Shown piece by piece: positions 17,228-27,524 of a stretch of 64,000 bases of DNA. How positions within the stretch are numbered: the stretch's first letter is position 1; every line of letters begins with the position of its first letter. Origin of the DNA: Vibrio aquaticus (lineage in GTDB: Bacteria; Pseudomonadota; Gammaproteobacteria; Enterobacterales; Vibrionaceae); the NCBI RefSeq assembly GCF_003970385.1, contig NZ_RXZH01000002.1:310001-374000 (forward strand), given 5' to 3'. Made by a program: the position numbers and the translations under genes. The notes below the pieces were generated by a model. It ran no database searches, was not told where the DNA came from, and was given only the letters and a program-made list of their open reading frames with translations.

Positions 17228-18487
17228 TTAAGCTTGTTGTTTTTGTAGCTCAGCTTCCTTTGCTTCGTCTTCGATTAGCGAGTCAACGATAACCGCACAC
17301 GCAGCATCACCAGTGATGTTTAGTGCTGTACGAATCATGTCGAAGATACGGTCAAGAGCGAACAGTAGTGGTAGACCTTCGATTGGAATACCCGCTGCTA
17401 GAAGTACTGCAACGACTAGGAATGAAGGACCAGGAACACCTGCTTGACCTACAGCACCTAGCGTAGAGGTTACAATGATCGCTACGTAAGCGCCCATGCC
17501 TAGGTCAACGTTGAATAGCTGAGCAAAGAAGATAGCAACCAAACCGTAGTAGATTGCGTTACCGCTCATGTTGATAGTTGCACCTAGAGGAAGAACGAAC
17601 GATGCCGTAGAGTTCTTAACACCTAGCTCGTGTTCAACCGTGTCTAGCGTTACAGGTAGCGTCGCCATAGATGATGCTGTTGATAGAGCAACCGCTTGAG
17701 GCTTCTTCATTGCCACTAGGAACTTCTTCGCAGAAGTCTTAGTGAAGATATGCACCATTAGAGGGTAAGCAACAAAACCGAAGATAAGAATCGCAGCAAC
17801 GTAAACAACGAATAGTTTGAACACAACCATTAGTGCGCCAAAACCAAACGTACCCACTGCTTCAGCCATCAGACCAAATACGCCTAGTGGTGCAATGATC
17901 ATTACTTTGTTGATCATCCATACCATTGCATCAACGATAGCATTGACGCCATTGATGATCGGGTCACGCTTTTCTTTTGCTTGCTTAGAAATTGCGATGC
18001 CGAAGAATAGACAGAATACTAGGATCTGTAGGATGTTTGCTTCATTCAGTGATTGGAAAACGTTGGTTGGGATCATACCAGTGATGGTCGCCCAGAAACT
18101 TGGAAGTTCACCTTTTGAAGCGTATTCAGCTGAGAACATGCCCTCAACGCCAGATAGGTCGATGCCCATGCCAGGCTTGAATACCTCACCCATAACTAGG
18201 GCTAGTGCTACCGCTAGTGCAGACGTTAGGCCGAAGTAACCTAAAGTCACGACACCAACTTTACCTGCTGATTGGCTATTACCAAGACCAGCAGCACCAG
18301 AAATCAGTGCCACGGCGACTAATGGGATAACCAGCATTTTAATTAGGTTGATGAAGATCGCGCCTAGAGGAGCGAACATAGTTGCGCTCTCGCCCATGAA
18401 GGCACCAACGGCAGTACCAATAATCATGGCGATGACAACTTGCACACCAATATTGCTTAGCAAACTCTTTTCTTTTAACACTTCCAT
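17228..18487 (-). CDS. Dicarboxylate/amino acid:cation symporter (DAACS family)
   Basis: 419 residues with eight membrane helices and the two re-entrant hairpins of GltPh-like transporters. Hairpin 1 carries the serine-rich STASSMATLP (near residue 280), helix 7 carries NMSGNAIYYG (the NMDGT-type cation site, altered), and hairpin 2 carries GVPGPS. It would import glutamate, aspartate or a C4-dicarboxylate with sodium or protons. The altered NMSGN motif means the exact substrate may differ. Single gene, its own upstream region, ending at a shared terminator. Confidence 0.88.
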   Translation of the reverse strand: MEVLKEKSLLSNIGVQVVIAMIIGTAVGAFMGESATMFAPLGAIFINLIKMLVIPLVAVALISGAAGLGNSQSAGKVGVVTLGYFGLTSALAVALALVMGEVFKPGMGIDLSGVEGMFSAEYASKGELPSFWATITGMIPTNVFQSLNEANILQILVFCLFFGIAISKQAKEKRDPIINGVNAIVDAMVWMINKVMIIAPLGVFGLMAEAVGTFGFGALMVVFKLFVVYVAAILIFGFVAYPLMVHIFTKTSAKKFLVAMKKPQAVALSTASSMATLPVTLDTVEHELGVKNSTASFVLPLGATINMSGNAIYYGLVAIFFAQLFNVDLGMGAYVAIIVTSTLGAVGQAGVPGPSFLVVAVLLAAGIPIEGLPLLFALDRIFDMIRTALNITGDAACAVIVDSLIEDEAKEAELQKQQA

Positions 18488-18758
18488 AACCTCTGTGCTA
18501 ATAAAATTTAAAAATCCAGAATTACCATCTAACGCAAAGCCGTAGAGTGGTTAATAATTTCGTCTCGCTTTTTACACGTTATTTTTACAATTAGCAATAT
18601 GTGTTCACTATCAACCACAATGAAATACGCAAATTTATTGACGTCTGATAACTTTTTGACCAAAAGCAAACGTTTGCCATTGAATTTAATGATGAGTTTA
18701 CTGTGCGGGATTTATAAAACGGCTGTTTTAAAAAGAATGGAGATAGTGGCGTGATGTT
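18488..18758. other. Intergenic region upstream of the symporter
   Basis: AT-rich spacer between the symporter start (minus strand) and the trp operon terminator. It must hold the symporter promoter. I see no open reading frame, RNA gene or strong operator. Confidence 0.5.
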
Positions 18759-18799
18759 AAAAAAAAGATCGATTTCTCATGTTGTTAAGAAATCGATCT
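18759..18799 (-). terminator. trp operon terminator
   Basis: On the minus strand: AGATCGATTTCT, 10-base loop, AGAAATCGATCT, then a run of T residues. A 12-bp perfect stem about 25 bases after the trpA stop. Confidence 0.9.
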
Positions 18800-18824
18800 C
18801 ATAGAGGTTTAGATGGCTAACACG

Positions 18825-19631
18825 CTACTTCTGTGTTGCAGCCTTCATAGATGAAACAAAATCTGCGAGCTGCTGTAACATGTTGTCTGGCTGATCTAGA
18901 TTGTTCTCAATGATTTTGACCACGGCAGAGCCCGAGATGGCACCCGCTGCACCAGCATCGATTGCTTGTTTCACTTGCTCTGGCTCAGAGATACCAAAAC
19001 CAAGCAACGCAGGTGGAGCATTAAATTGGTTGAGACGCTCAAGTAGGGTGCTTACCGGCATGTTGGCTTTAGTTTCAGCACCTGTTACGCCAGCACGAGA
19101 AAGTAGGTATGTGTAACCGCCACCAAGTTCTGCTACCTGAGTTAACGTTTCGTCGGATGCGGTTGGCGGCGCAATAAAGATAGGTTCAATACCATGCTTT
19201 GTTGCCGCTGCGACAAATTCAGCACTCTCGTTGGTTGGTACGTCAGCGATTAGCACTGAATCGATACCGGCCTTTGCGCAGCGTTCGTAGAAGTTATCAA
19301 TGCCGCGTGAGTAAACAAGGTTCGCATACATCAATAGACCAATAGGTAGGTCTGGGTACTTAGCTCGAATTTGGCCGATCAGGTCAAAGCAGATATCAGG
19401 AGTTGCGCCTGAATCTAATGCGCGGATGTTCGCCCCTTGAATCGTTGGGCCGTCAGCGAGTGGATCAGAGAAAGGAATACCAAGCTCTAGGGCGTCAGCG
19501 CCAGCTTCAACCAATGTTTCCATGATCTTAAGAGACTGCTCAGGATTCGGATCGCAAACTGTTACGAATGGAACGAAAGCACCTTGATCTTTATCGTTTA
19601 GGCTCGTAAATAGCTTTTCATAACGGTTCAT
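18825..19631 (-). CDS. trpA: Tryptophan synthase alpha chain
   Basis: 268 residues, the standard length. It cleaves indole-3-glycerol phosphate to indole and glyceraldehyde-3-phosphate, passing indole to TrpB through the alpha-beta tunnel. Visible signatures are [15 protein letters not shown] (the catalytic Glu and the conserved alpha-chain motif, near residue 49), SVLIADVP, and the phosphate-binding GFGISEPEQ and SGSAVV segments. The start codon overlaps the trpB stop by one base (TAATG). Last gene of the operon. Confidence 0.97.
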   Translation of the reverse strand: MNRYEKLFTSLNDKDQGAFVPFVTVCDPNPEQSLKIMETLVEAGADALELGIPFSDPLADGPTIQGANIRALDSGATPDICFDLIGQIRAKYPDLPIGLLMYANLVYSRGIDNFYERCAKAGIDSVLIADVPTNESAEFVAAATKHGIEPIFIAPPTASDETLTQVAELGGGYTYLLSRAGVTGAETKANMPVSTLLERLNQFNAPPALLGFGISEPEQVKQAIDAGAAGAISGSAVVKIIENNLDQPDNMLQQLADFVSSMKAATQK

Positions 19632-20821
19632 TAGATCGCTCCTTTTTGTTGCAGAATGTCATGTACAGTGAAGATGTCTTTATCGCCGCGACCAGAAAGG
19701 TTAACGACCAGTAGCTGTTCTTTCTCTGGATTCTCGCGAGCCATACGTAGAGCATGTGCAAGTGCGTGAGAAGACTCAAGAGCAGGAATGATCCCCTCAC
19801 TACGAGCGAGCTCTTGGAACGCATCTAATGCTTCATCATCCGTTACGTTGTCGTATTCAGCACGGCCAATGGCGTTAAGATGAGCGTGTTGAGGGCCGAC
19901 TGATGGGAAGTCTAACCCTGCAGATACAGAGTAGGACTCTTCAACCTGACCGTTTTCATCTTGCATCAATGGTGCTTTCATACCAAAGAAGATGCCCGTT
20001 TTACCATGCTTAAGTGGTGCGCCATGTTGGTCAGTATCAATACCTTTACCTGCTGGCTCTACACCGATAAGGCGCACGCTCTCTTCTTCTATAAAGTCTG
20101 CAAACATACCAATTGCGTTAGAACCACCGCCAACACAGGCGATAACGGCATCGGGTAGTCGACCTTCGCGAGCTAGGATTTGGTTCTTAGTTTCTTCACC
20201 GATCATACGTTGGAAGTCACGAACGATGGTTGGGAACGGGTGAGGGCCAGCCGCAGTACCTAATAGGTAGTGCGCATCTTCATAACTTGCAGACCAGTCA
20301 CGCAGAGCTTCGTTACACGCGTCTTTCAGTGTTGCAGAACCAGAATGAACAGGAATAACTTCCGCGCCCATTAGCTTCATACGAAATACGTTCGGGCTTT
20401 GGCGCTCAACGTCTTTTGCTCCCATGTAGACGCGACATTTAAGACCAAGTAGAGCACACGCAAGTGCGGTTGCAACGCCGTGTTGACCTGCGCCAGTTTC
20501 TGCGATGATCTCTTCTTTACCCATACGTTTTGCAAGTAAAGCCTGACCTAATACTTGGTTAGTCTTGTGTGCGCCACCGTGCAGCAGATCTTCACGCTTT
20601 AGGTACAGTTTTGTTTTTGTGCCTTTGGTTAGGTTACGAGTCAGCGTAAGAGCAGTAGGACGACCAGCGTATTCTTGTAGCAGAGTCATAAACTCGCTAC
20701 GAAATTCTGGGTCTTCTTGTGCATCAATGAATGCTTGCTCAAGTTGCTCAAGTGCAGGGACAAGAATTTGTGGTACGTATTGACCACCGTATTCGCCAAA
20801 GTAGGCATCTAGTTTTGCCAT
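19631..20821 (-). CDS. trpB: Tryptophan synthase beta chain
   Basis: 396 residues. A PLP enzyme that condenses indole with serine to give tryptophan. The Schiff-base lysine is in [11 protein letters not shown] (near residue 87), the phosphate loop is [10 protein letters not shown], and [10 protein letters not shown] is the carboxylate-binding loop. N-terminal [11 protein letters not shown] is typical. It lies 55 bases after trpCF and overlaps trpA by one base. Confidence 0.97.
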   Translation of the reverse strand: MAKLDAYFGEYGGQYVPQILVPALEQLEQAFIDAQEDPEFRSEFMTLLQEYAGRPTALTLTRNLTKGTKTKLYLKREDLLHGGAHKTNQVLGQALLAKRMGKEEIIAETGAGQHGVATALACALLGLKCRVYMGAKDVERQSPNVFRMKLMGAEVIPVHSGSATLKDACNEALRDWSASYEDAHYLLGTAAGPHPFPTIVRDFQRMIGEETKNQILAREGRLPDAVIACVGGGSNAIGMFADFIEEESVRLIGVEPAGKGIDTDQHGAPLKHGKTGIFFGMKAPLMQDENGQVEESYSVSAGLDFPSVGPQHAHLNAIGRAEYDNVTDDEALDAFQELARSEGIIPALESSHALAHALRMARENPEKEQLLVVNLSGRGDKDIFTVHDILQQKGAI

Positions 20822-20876
20822 GATGTTATTCCTTTAATTCAGTATGAGGCGCTGTGCGACTCTAAAATTCGTATTC

Positions 20877-22304
20877 TTAGTAATCTCGGATAGCGGCGAA
20901 CGCTTGCTGCAATTTCTCTTGGTCTTTTTTGCCTGGAGAGTGCTCTACACCAGAATTTAAATCGAGACCTAAACAGCCTTGTTGCGAAGCGAGCTGTGCA
21001 TTGAATGGGGTAATACCACCGGCTAGCATGACTCGTTCTGGTTGGCTGATCAGCGACCAATCAAACACAAGGCCAGTGCCGCCTGTTTGCGTGCCTACTT
21101 TGGTATCGAGTAAGTGGCGGTCAACGTGTTGCTCAATCAAGCTTGGTACTTGGTCGGTCACGCCGTATGCTTTCCAAATCTCCACATTGCTTGGTAGTAG
21201 TGGTTTGAGTGAATCAACAAACGCTTGATCTTCGTTACCGTGTAGCTGAACCGCTTTTAAGCCCAGGTTATGAACTCGCTCGGCAATAAGCTCGATTGGG
21301 TGATTTTGGAATACACCAACGAAGTTGAGTGGTGCGCCGCTCATGGTTAGACGAGCGGTTTCCTCATCAACAAAACGCTTTGATTGCTCAACAAAAATCA
21401 GACCACCAAAAATAGCCCCTGCTTGATACGCTTTAGCAGCGTCATCTGGGTGGGTTAGGCCACACACCTTATTCTCACCTAATGTCACTTTGCGAACTGC
21501 AAGCTCTAGGTTTTCCTCCGCCATTAACGAGCTGCCAATCAGGAAGCCGTCAGCGAAATTCGCAAGATCACGCACTTGTTGGTGAGTGTAAATCCCTGAC
21601 TCAGAGATGATGATTGCGTCTGGTGCAAGCTCACGAATGGTTGGTGCTAGCTCTTTGGTACGATCTAGGTCAGTGGATAGGTCGCGTAGGTTACGGTTGT
21701 TAATGCCGATGACCTTAGCACCGAGTTTCACAGCGCGGTGAAGTTCTTCTTCATTGCTGACTTCCGTTAGCACACCCATATTCAGGGTATGGGCAACTTC
21801 AGAAAGTTCTGCATATTCTTCGTCATTCAGTACCGAAAGCATCAATAGAATCGCATCCGCACTGTAGTGGCGAGCGAGATAGACTTGGTAGCTATCGACC
21901 ATGAAGTCTTTACACAGAATCGGCTGATTCGCTTGCTTACGTACTTGAGGTAAGAACTCAAAATTACCTTGGAAATATTTCTCGTCTGTTAGTACAGAAA
22001 TCGCATTGGCATGGTCGTTATAAACAGAAGCAATGTAATCCAAGTCGAACTCTTCACGAATTAGCCCCTTTGATGGCGATGCCTTTTTACATTCTGTGAT
22101 AAACACAGTTTGAGTTTGGCTCAATGCATCATAGAAGCTGCGATCCGATGGCGTCAGTGCTTCTTGGAATGTTTCCAGAGGCTGACTTTCTTTGCGCTCA
22201 GCTACCCATTGGTATTTATCTTTAACGATCTTCGCTAATACTTCGGCCATTTGCGCTTCTTTAACTGAAACGTGTTCGGATAGCTTGTTTTTAACCTGAG
22301 TCAT
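20877..22304 (-). CDS. trpC: Bifunctional indole-3-glycerol phosphate synthase / phosphoribosylanthranilate isomerase
   Basis: 475 residues, a fusion of two TIM barrels. The N half (about 20-270) is the synthase, with ECKKASPSKG, ILCKDFMVD and SESGIYT. The C half (about 275-475) is the isomerase, with KVCGLTHPDDA, VGVFQNHP, QLHGNED and LAGGITPFN. The fusion is the arrangement known from enterobacteria and vibrios. The ATG at 22304 has AAAAGGA 7 bases upstream; the Met at residue 19 is an alternative nearer the domain start. Confidence 0.96.
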   Translation of the reverse strand: MTQVKNKLSEHVSVKEAQMAEVLAKIVKDKYQWVAERKESQPLETFQEALTPSDRSFYDALSQTQTVFITECKKASPSKGLIREEFDLDYIASVYNDHANAISVLTDEKYFQGNFEFLPQVRKQANQPILCKDFMVDSYQVYLARHYSADAILLMLSVLNDEEYAELSEVAHTLNMGVLTEVSNEEELHRAVKLGAKVIGINNRNLRDLSTDLDRTKELAPTIRELAPDAIIISESGIYTHQQVRDLANFADGFLIGSSLMAEENLELAVRKVTLGENKVCGLTHPDDAAKAYQAGAIFGGLIFVEQSKRFVDEETARLTMSGAPLNFVGVFQNHPIELIAERVHNLGLKAVQLHGNEDQAFVDSLKPLLPSNVEIWKAYGVTDQVPSLIEQHVDRHLLDTKVGTQTGGTGLVFDWSLISQPERVMLAGGITPFNAQLASQQGCLGLDLNSGVEHSPGKKDQEKLQQAFAAIRDY

Positions 22305-22325
22305 GTTGTGTCCTTTTGCTCTTGG

Positions 22326-23324
22326 TTATGCGTGAGCCGCAAGTTGTTTGACAAGCTCGTAAGCCTTACCAGAGTTCATAGCGTCAATGGCTTGTTGGGT
22401 ATTCGCCTTAAGGTCTTCGTGACCGAACAGATGCATCAACAGAGCAACGTTCGCTGCTACAGCACCAAGTTGCGCGTCTGTCCCTTTGCCTGTCAGCATA
22501 TTGGTGATGATCGCTTTGTTCTCTTCCGGATCGCCGCCTTTTATTGCTTCAAGTGGGTGAGCATCTAACCCGAAATCGGCAGGAGTCAGTGTGTACTCAA
22601 CGATTTCGCTATCTTTGATTTCAGCTACTGTTGTTTCACCGTGAATCGCTACCTCGTCAAGGCCGCTACCATGAACAACCGCTGCTCGCTTCATGCCCAT
22701 TTGTAGCATGGTTTCAGCGATAGGGCGGACAAGCTCTTGAGAATAAACGCCCATTAATTCGATGTTTGGACGAGCAGGGTTAATAAGAGGACCTAAGATA
22801 TTGAAGATAGTGCGAGTTTTCATGGTTTGACGCACTGGCATCGCATGGCGAACACCACCGTGATATTGTGGCGCAAATAAGAAAGCCACACCGATTTCGT
22901 CAACGGCTGTACGAGTATCTTCTGCGCTCATCGCTAAGTTAATACCAAATGAGTCCAGTAAGTCAGAGCTGCCAGACTTGCTTGATACGCTACGGTTACC
23001 GTGTTTCGCCACTTTTAGGCCACACGCCGCCGCTACGAACGCAGCGGTCGTCGAGATGTTAATGGTGTTATGACCATCACCGCCTGTACCGACGATATCG
23101 GCAAAGTCATAGTCTGGACGAGGGAATGGATTTGCATTGGCAAGCAGCGCTTTCGCCGCACCGGCAATCTCATCTGGCGTTTCACCTTTGATTTTTAACG
23201 CTGTTAATGCTGATGCCATAAGAATCGGATCTAGCTCACCGCGAATGATGACGTCAAATAGCTGTTGGCTCTCTTCTTGAGTGAGTGACTGTTGTTCGTA
23301 AAGCTTATTAATAATCTGTTCCAT
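22326..23324 (-). CDS. trpD: Anthranilate phosphoribosyltransferase
   Basis: 332 residues. It transfers phosphoribosyl from PRPP to anthranilate. Signatures: [17 protein letters not shown] (PRPP-binding glycine loop, near residue 79), [18 protein letters not shown] and [12 protein letters not shown]. It is a stand-alone enzyme, not fused to the glutaminase TrpG as in E. coli. It starts 12 bases after trpG. Confidence 0.97.
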   Translation of the reverse strand: MEQIINKLYEQQSLTQEESQQLFDVIIRGELDPILMASALTALKIKGETPDEIAGAAKALLANANPFPRPDYDFADIVGTGGDGHNTINISTTAAFVAAACGLKVAKHGNRSVSSKSGSSDLLDSFGINLAMSAEDTRTAVDEIGVAFLFAPQYHGGVRHAMPVRQTMKTRTIFNILGPLINPARPNIELMGVYSQELVRPIAETMLQMGMKRAAVVHGSGLDEVAIHGETTVAEIKDSEIVEYTLTPADFGLDAHPLEAIKGGDPEENKAIITNMLTGKGTDAQLGAVAANVALLMHLFGHEDLKANTQQAIDAMNSGKAYELVKQLAAHA

Positions 23325-23336
23325 GACGTTTAATCC

Positions 23337-23927
23337 TTATTTGTCGTTATTCTCTAGAGCCCACTCAATGGCATTGGCGAGTAGCGTTGCACCGTAAGTA
23401 GTCATGATGGATTCTGGGTGAAATTGGAATCCACATACCTTGTCTTGTTCTTGTACTACAGACATGACCAAACCATCAACCTCAGCCGTTACAGTAAGAT
23501 CGCTGGATACTTCGGTCGCTACCAAAGAATGGTAACGAGCAATCGCTAATGGCGACGGCAAATCAGCATAAGTTGGGTGGTTTTGGTGGGCCATCATCGA
23601 CACTTTACCGTGAATGATTTCACCTGCACCGGCTACTTTACCGCCGTACGCTTCGACAATCGCTTGGTGGCCAAGACAAATACCAATCATTGGTACTTTG
23701 CCTTTCAGGCGCTGAATGATCTCTGGCATAGAGCCCGCTTCTGACGGTGCGCCTGGGCCCGGAGAAAGCAACACGACAGGGTTGAGCAATTCAGAGACCG
23801 CTGACTCAATAACGTCAGCCGAGATGTTGTTACGGTAGATCGTTACCTCGTGGCCCAGTGAACGAAACTGGTCAACAAGGTTGTAGGTAAATGAATCGAA
23901 GTTATCGATGAAAATAATGTTAGCCAT
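23337..23927 (-). CDS. trpG: Anthranilate synthase glutamine amidotransferase component
   Basis: 196 residues. It supplies ammonia to TrpE. Class I glutaminase triad: the nucleophile Cys in GICLGHQAI (near residue 82), then FHPES with His and Glu near the end; LLSPGPGAPS forms the oxyanion region. The ATG at 23927 is chosen over the GTG three codons upstream because AGGTGA lies 5 bases before it. That ribosome site begins inside the trpE stop, a coupled arrangement. Length fits free TrpG. Confidence 0.95.
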   Translation of the reverse strand: MANIIFIDNFDSFTYNLVDQFRSLGHEVTIYRNNISADVIESAVSELLNPVVLLSPGPGAPSEAGSMPEIIQRLKGKVPMIGICLGHQAIVEAYGGKVAGAGEIIHGKVSMMAHQNHPTYADLPSPLAIARYHSLVATEVSSDLTVTAEVDGLVMSVVQEQDKVCGFQFHPESIMTTYGATLLANAIEWALENNDK

Positions 23928-23936
23928 CTTGATCAC

Positions 23937-25508
23937 CTACGCTTTATTAGATTTGTGAGCTGCTTGAATCGCAGAGATAACCGCTTGCGCTTTACCGCGT
24001 GTTTCATCCGCTTCTGCTTGAGGGTCAGAGTCGAACACAACACCAGCCCCTGCTTGAACTTGCGCAATGCCATTCTCGACATAGGCAGAGCGAATAACGA
24101 TACAGCTATCCAGCGTACCTTCACCGGTTAAGTAACCCACGGCACCACCGTAACTGCCACGACGTGCGCCTTCGACATCACGAATCAGTTGCATCGCACG
24201 AATTTTAGGTGCGCCAGTAAGCGTGCCCATGTTCATACAAGCTTGATAAGCATGCAGCGCATCTAGGTCATTTCTAAGTTGGCCGACAACACGAGAAACA
24301 AGGTGCATCACGTGGCTGTAGCGGTCAACTTTCAGTAGGTCAGCAACGTGGCGAGTGCCTGCTTCAGAAATGCGCGCAACATCGTTACGGGCAAGGTCAA
24401 CCAGCATCATGTGCTCGGCGTTTTCTTTGCTATCGGTGCGCAGCTCTAATTCAATGCGGCTATCCAAATCAAAATCAATTTCACCATTTGGACGTTTGCC
24501 ACGGCGGCGTGTCCCAGCGATCGGGTAGATTTCAACTTGATTGGTTTCCGTCGCGTACTTAAGTGCACTTTCTGGGGACGCGCCAAACAGAGTAAACAGC
24601 TCATCTTGCATGTAGAACATGTAAGGGCTTGGATTTGATTGCTTAAGCTCTTTGTATGCAGCCAGTGGAGAAGGGCAAGGTAGGGTAAAGCGGCGAGATG
24701 GAACTACTTGGAAAACATCGCCTTTTACAACGTACTCTTTAAGGTCACGCACCGTTTGACAGAAATCGTCATCAGACACACTTGGAACCGCAGTAGTATC
24801 AGCCACTTCTGTTGCATTCGGTAGCTGTTTGAGATTGCTACATGCGCTGCGAATCTCCTCTAAACGAGCTTCTAGCTGTGGCTTTTCGCTGTCTGTTGCA
24901 AATAGGGCTGCTTGTAGGTCACAACTGCGCTTTTGATGATCGACAACCAGTAACGTTTCAGCGACATAAAAAACGTAGTCAGGGCATTGATTTGATGCTT
25001 CAGCATGACCTAAAGGCTCAAAGTTTGCGACTAGGTCGTAGGCAAAAAGGCCACCAATGAAAATAGCATGTTTATGTAAGCCTTCGATATTGAAGCTGTG
25101 CTGCACTAAACGCAGAGCATCGAAAGACGATGCTTCACGTAAACGAGAGTCTTCGTCTAGCGTGTCACACGGTGAGGTGTACTCGAGAACCAGTTCGTCA
25201 CCATCAAAAGAATGGGTGATGTTTTCGTTGATATTATGAGTTAAATGAGAAAGCAGGTTCTTACCGTTTTGAGTAAGAGCGGTCATCGTGACCTTGTGAC
25301 CAAAGCAGACGATTCTCACCGCGGAGTCAACAATCAATAGACTTTGTAAGTCTTGTTTTGAATCGATCTCTGCAGACTCTAACAATAGGCTGTCTGTTTT
25401 GTTTTCACATAAAGTATGGAAAAGCTGCGTTGGATCTTGAGCATAGGGTGCCGTGGTGCGAATCAGCTCAAGCTCGCCTAAATTTTGAATATTAATGGCC
25501 TTGTTCAC
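23937..25508 (-). CDS. trpE: Anthranilate synthase component I
   Basis: About 523 residues. It makes anthranilate from chorismate and is the feedback-inhibited entry step. The tryptophan-binding LLLES segment lies near residue 38, and chorismate-binding motifs fill the C half (PIAGTRRRGK, DLARNDVARI, GTLTGAPK, YGGAVGYL, QAGAGVV). The start is GTG at 25508, preceded by AAAGGAGGT 4 bases away; the in-frame ATG 22 codons upstream has no such site and falls between the attenuator and the real start. First structural gene after the attenuator. Confidence 0.95.
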   Translation of the reverse strand: MNKAINIQNLGELELIRTTAPYAQDPTQLFHTLCENKTDSLLLESAEIDSKQDLQSLLIVDSAVRIVCFGHKVTMTALTQNGKNLLSHLTHNINENITHSFDGDELVLEYTSPCDTLDEDSRLREASSFDALRLVQHSFNIEGLHKHAIFIGGLFAYDLVANFEPLGHAEASNQCPDYVFYVAETLLVVDHQKRSCDLQAALFATDSEKPQLEARLEEIRSACSNLKQLPNATEVADTTAVPSVSDDDFCQTVRDLKEYVVKGDVFQVVPSRRFTLPCPSPLAAYKELKQSNPSPYMFYMQDELFTLFGASPESALKYATETNQVEIYPIAGTRRRGKRPNGEIDFDLDSRIELELRTDSKENAEHMMLVDLARNDVARISEAGTRHVADLLKVDRYSHVMHLVSRVVGQLRNDLDALHAYQACMNMGTLTGAPKIRAMQLIRDVEGARRGSYGGAVGYLTGEGTLDSCIVIRSAYVENGIAQVQAGAGVVFDSDPQAEADETRGKAQAVISAIQAAHKSNKA

Positions 25509-25634
25509 AAGACCTCCTTTTCTCAAATAATTTTTTCTTCCTGCCGTACATAGTCGCATAAAGCAAACGTTCACCCAATTAAGATTTGGTCAAAAATGAC
25601 GATTGTTTAAGCACTTAGATGTGAGGCCGGCTAC

Positions 25635-25665
25635 AAAACAAAAAGCCCGCTATCGTAGCGGGCTT
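25635..25665 (-). terminator. trp attenuator (transcription-terminating hairpin)
   Basis: On the minus strand: AAGCCCGCTA-CGA-TAGCGGGCTT followed by TTTGTTTTG, a perfect 10-bp stem 20 bases after the trpL stop and well before trpE. This is the classic place for the terminator arm of tryptophan attenuation, which is exposed when the leader ribosome does not stall at Trp codons. Confidence 0.93.
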
Positions 25666-25686
25666 GGTATACGTAAAATCTATAAA

Positions 25687-25812
25687 TTAGAAGTACACGT
25701 TAGCCCACCATGAACTAGTCCAAGTGCGCCACCAAGCAAGTTCCGCTGAGCTTTGATTAAGCGTATCAGCGTTAACTTTTACTTTTTGCTTTTGGTTAAT
25801 GTCTTGTAACAT
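25687..25812 (-). CDS. trpL: trp operon leader peptide
   Basis: A 41-codon reading frame ending WWRTWTSSWWANVYF. Five Trp codons (two pairs and one single) in ten positions near the C terminus are the sensor of charged tRNA-Trp: ribosome stalling there would favour the antiterminator over the hairpin at 25635-25665. AAGG lies 6 bases before the ATG. It is longer than the 14-residue E. coli leader but similar to other Vibrio leaders in general form. Confidence 0.95.
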   Translation of the reverse strand: MLQDINQKQKVKVNADTLNQSSAELAWWRTWTSSWWANVYF

Positions 25813-25846
25813 AGAGGGCCTTAATTCAGGTACTTCGTATTTGTGT

Positions 25847-25878
25847 ACTAGTTAACTAGTGCAGAGGTAAAAAGTCAA
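25847..25878 (-). promoter_or_regulatory. trp promoter with TrpR operator
   Basis: The palindrome ACTAGTTAACTAGT at 25847-25860 is the core of the E. coli TrpR operator. On the minus strand TTGACT (25873-25878) and TTAACT (25850-25855) form -35 and -10 boxes 17 bp apart, so the operator covers the -10 as in E. coli. Transcription runs towards trpL. The rnm start codon is 34 bases on the other side, so TrpR bound here may also affect rnm. Confidence 0.93.
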
Positions 25879-25894
25879 CTAAAAATACAAAATT

Positions 25895-26761
25895 ATGAGA
25901 ATTGATTTACACAGCCACACAACCGCCTCTGATGGACGATTACCTCCGAATGAACTGATCGATAGAGCCTTAAGCTTTAACCTCGATGTTTTAGCCATTA
26001 CTGATCATGATACGGTGGATGGTCTGCATTTGGCTCATCAATACATTAATGACAATGAACTGCCAATAAAACTCATCAATGGCATTGAGATCTCAACGGT
26101 TTGGCAAAATAAAGATATTCATATTGTTGGCTTGAATATTGACCCTGAGTCCAATGAGCTTATGAGTTTGATTGAGCAACAGAAAAGCCATCGAGTATCG
26201 CGCGCAGAGCTGATAGCCGAACGCTTAGAAAAGGCGACAAGAGAGGGCGTACTTGAAGAGGTAAAAGAGATAGCCGGTGATGCCCCTGTGACTCGTGCGC
26301 ACTTTGCTAAATGGTTGGTTGATAACGGCTATGCGAAAACCATGCAGCAAGTATTCAAAAAGTTTCTTACGCGTAATAATCCAGGTTATGTTCCACCCAC
26401 GTGGTGTTCAATGAAAGACGCCGTTGAGGCGATTCATGCGGCTGGTGGTCAAGCAGTATTAGCCCATCCTGGTCGCTACGATCTCACTGCGAAGTGGGTA
26501 AAACGCCTACTTACTGCCTTTGTTGAGGCTGGCGGCGATGCAATGGAAGTCGCGCAACCCCAACAAGCGCAACAAGAAAGGCGCAACTTGGCGGATTATG
26601 CTATACAATACAAACTATTAGCCTCTCAAGGCAGTGACTTTCACTACCCATCTCCGTGGATGGAACTTGGACGAAATCTTTGGTTACCATCGGGCGTTGA
26701 ACCGGTATGGAAAGATTGGGGTATCGAGCCTTCTAAAGCAGATTCCATTGATACCAATTAA
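25895..26761 (+). CDS. rnm: PHP-domain RNase AM (YciV/TrpH)
   Basis: 288 residues of the PHP phosphoesterase fold. Metal ligands are visible in [12 protein letters not shown] (residues 3-14), ITDHDTVDG (near 37), NGIEIS, LAHPGRY and GSDFHYP. E. coli RNase AM is a 5'-3' exoribonuclease that matures the 5' ends of 5S, 16S and 23S rRNA and degrades short oligonucleotides and pAp-like substrates. It lies divergent from trpL across the TrpR operator, as in enterics. No clear ribosome site precedes the ATG. Confidence 0.9.
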   Translation: MRIDLHSHTTASDGRLPPNELIDRALSFNLDVLAITDHDTVDGLHLAHQYINDNELPIKLINGIEISTVWQNKDIHIVGLNIDPESNELMSLIEQQKSHRVSRAELIAERLEKATREGVLEEVKEIAGDAPVTRAHFAKWLVDNGYAKTMQQVFKKFLTRNNPGYVPPTWCSMKDAVEAIHAAGGQAVLAHPGRYDLTAKWVKRLLTAFVEAGGDAMEVAQPQQAQQERRNLADYAIQYKLLASQGSDFHYPSPWMELGRNLWLPSGVEPVWKDWGIEPSKADSIDTN

Positions 26762-26797
26762 CTATAGAGTCGTGAGACTCGATAATGAGGAATTACA

Positions 26798-27418
26798 ATG
26801 AGCCAGTTTTTTTACGTACATCCAGAAAACCCTCAGGCTCGCTTGATCAATCAAGCTGTAGCAATCATACGCAATGGCGGGGTAGTGGTTTACCCAACAG
26901 ATTCAGGTTACGCATTGGGTTGTCAGCTTGAGAACAAACAAGCATTAGAGCGCATTTGTCAGATCCGTCGTCTTGACGATAAGCACAACTTTACTCTGCT
27001 TTGCCGCGATTTATCAGAGCTGTCGCTTTACGCTCGTGTTGATAATGTTGCTTTCCGACTATTGAAAAACAACACACCAGGGCCTTACACCTTTATCTTC
27101 AAAGGCACCAAAGAAGTCCCACGTCGTTTAATGAACTCGAAGCGTAAGACGATTGGTATCCGTGTTCCAGACAACCGCATTGCGCTGGATCTATTGGATG
27201 CTCTGGGTGAACCTCTGATGTCGACGTCGCTTATCTTGCCGGGTAATGATGTGACTGAGTCTGACCCAGAAGATATCCGTGACAAACTGGAACATGCTGT
27301 CGACTGTATTCTCAATGGCGGTTATTTAGGTGAGCAGCCAACCACCGTTATCGATTTTAGTGACGAAGAAGCGAAAGTTGTACGTATCGGCTCAGGCGAT
27401 CCAGCACCTTTTGAGTAA
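26798..27418 (+). CDS. yciO: YciO-type Sua5/YrdC-family protein
   Basis: 206 residues of the YrdC/Sua5 fold, which binds double-stranded RNA and ATP. GGVVVYPTDSGYALGC (near residue 28) and the basic KHNFTLLCRDL, plus MNSKRKTIGIRVPDN, line the nucleotide cleft. TsaC/Sua5 make threonylcarbamoyl-AMP for tRNA t6A; YciO is a paralogue with weak such activity and unclear role. The position after rnm and before rluB matches the conserved yciV-yciO-rluB order. GAGGA ribosome site. Confidence 0.9.
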   Translation: MSQFFYVHPENPQARLINQAVAIIRNGGVVVYPTDSGYALGCQLENKQALERICQIRRLDDKHNFTLLCRDLSELSLYARVDNVAFRLLKNNTPGPYTFIFKGTKEVPRRLMNSKRKTIGIRVPDNRIALDLLDALGEPLMSTSLILPGNDVTESDPEDIRDKLEHAVDCILNGGYLGEQPTTVIDFSDEEAKVVRIGSGDPAPFE

Positions 27419-27524
27419 TCGAAAGTTAGTGATTTCCTCCACAGTTTTTGCGATAATATGCGGCCGCGATTTTGGGTCGCAATTGTTTATTCGACGTCTG
27501 AGAAGACGACACATAGGTAGATAA

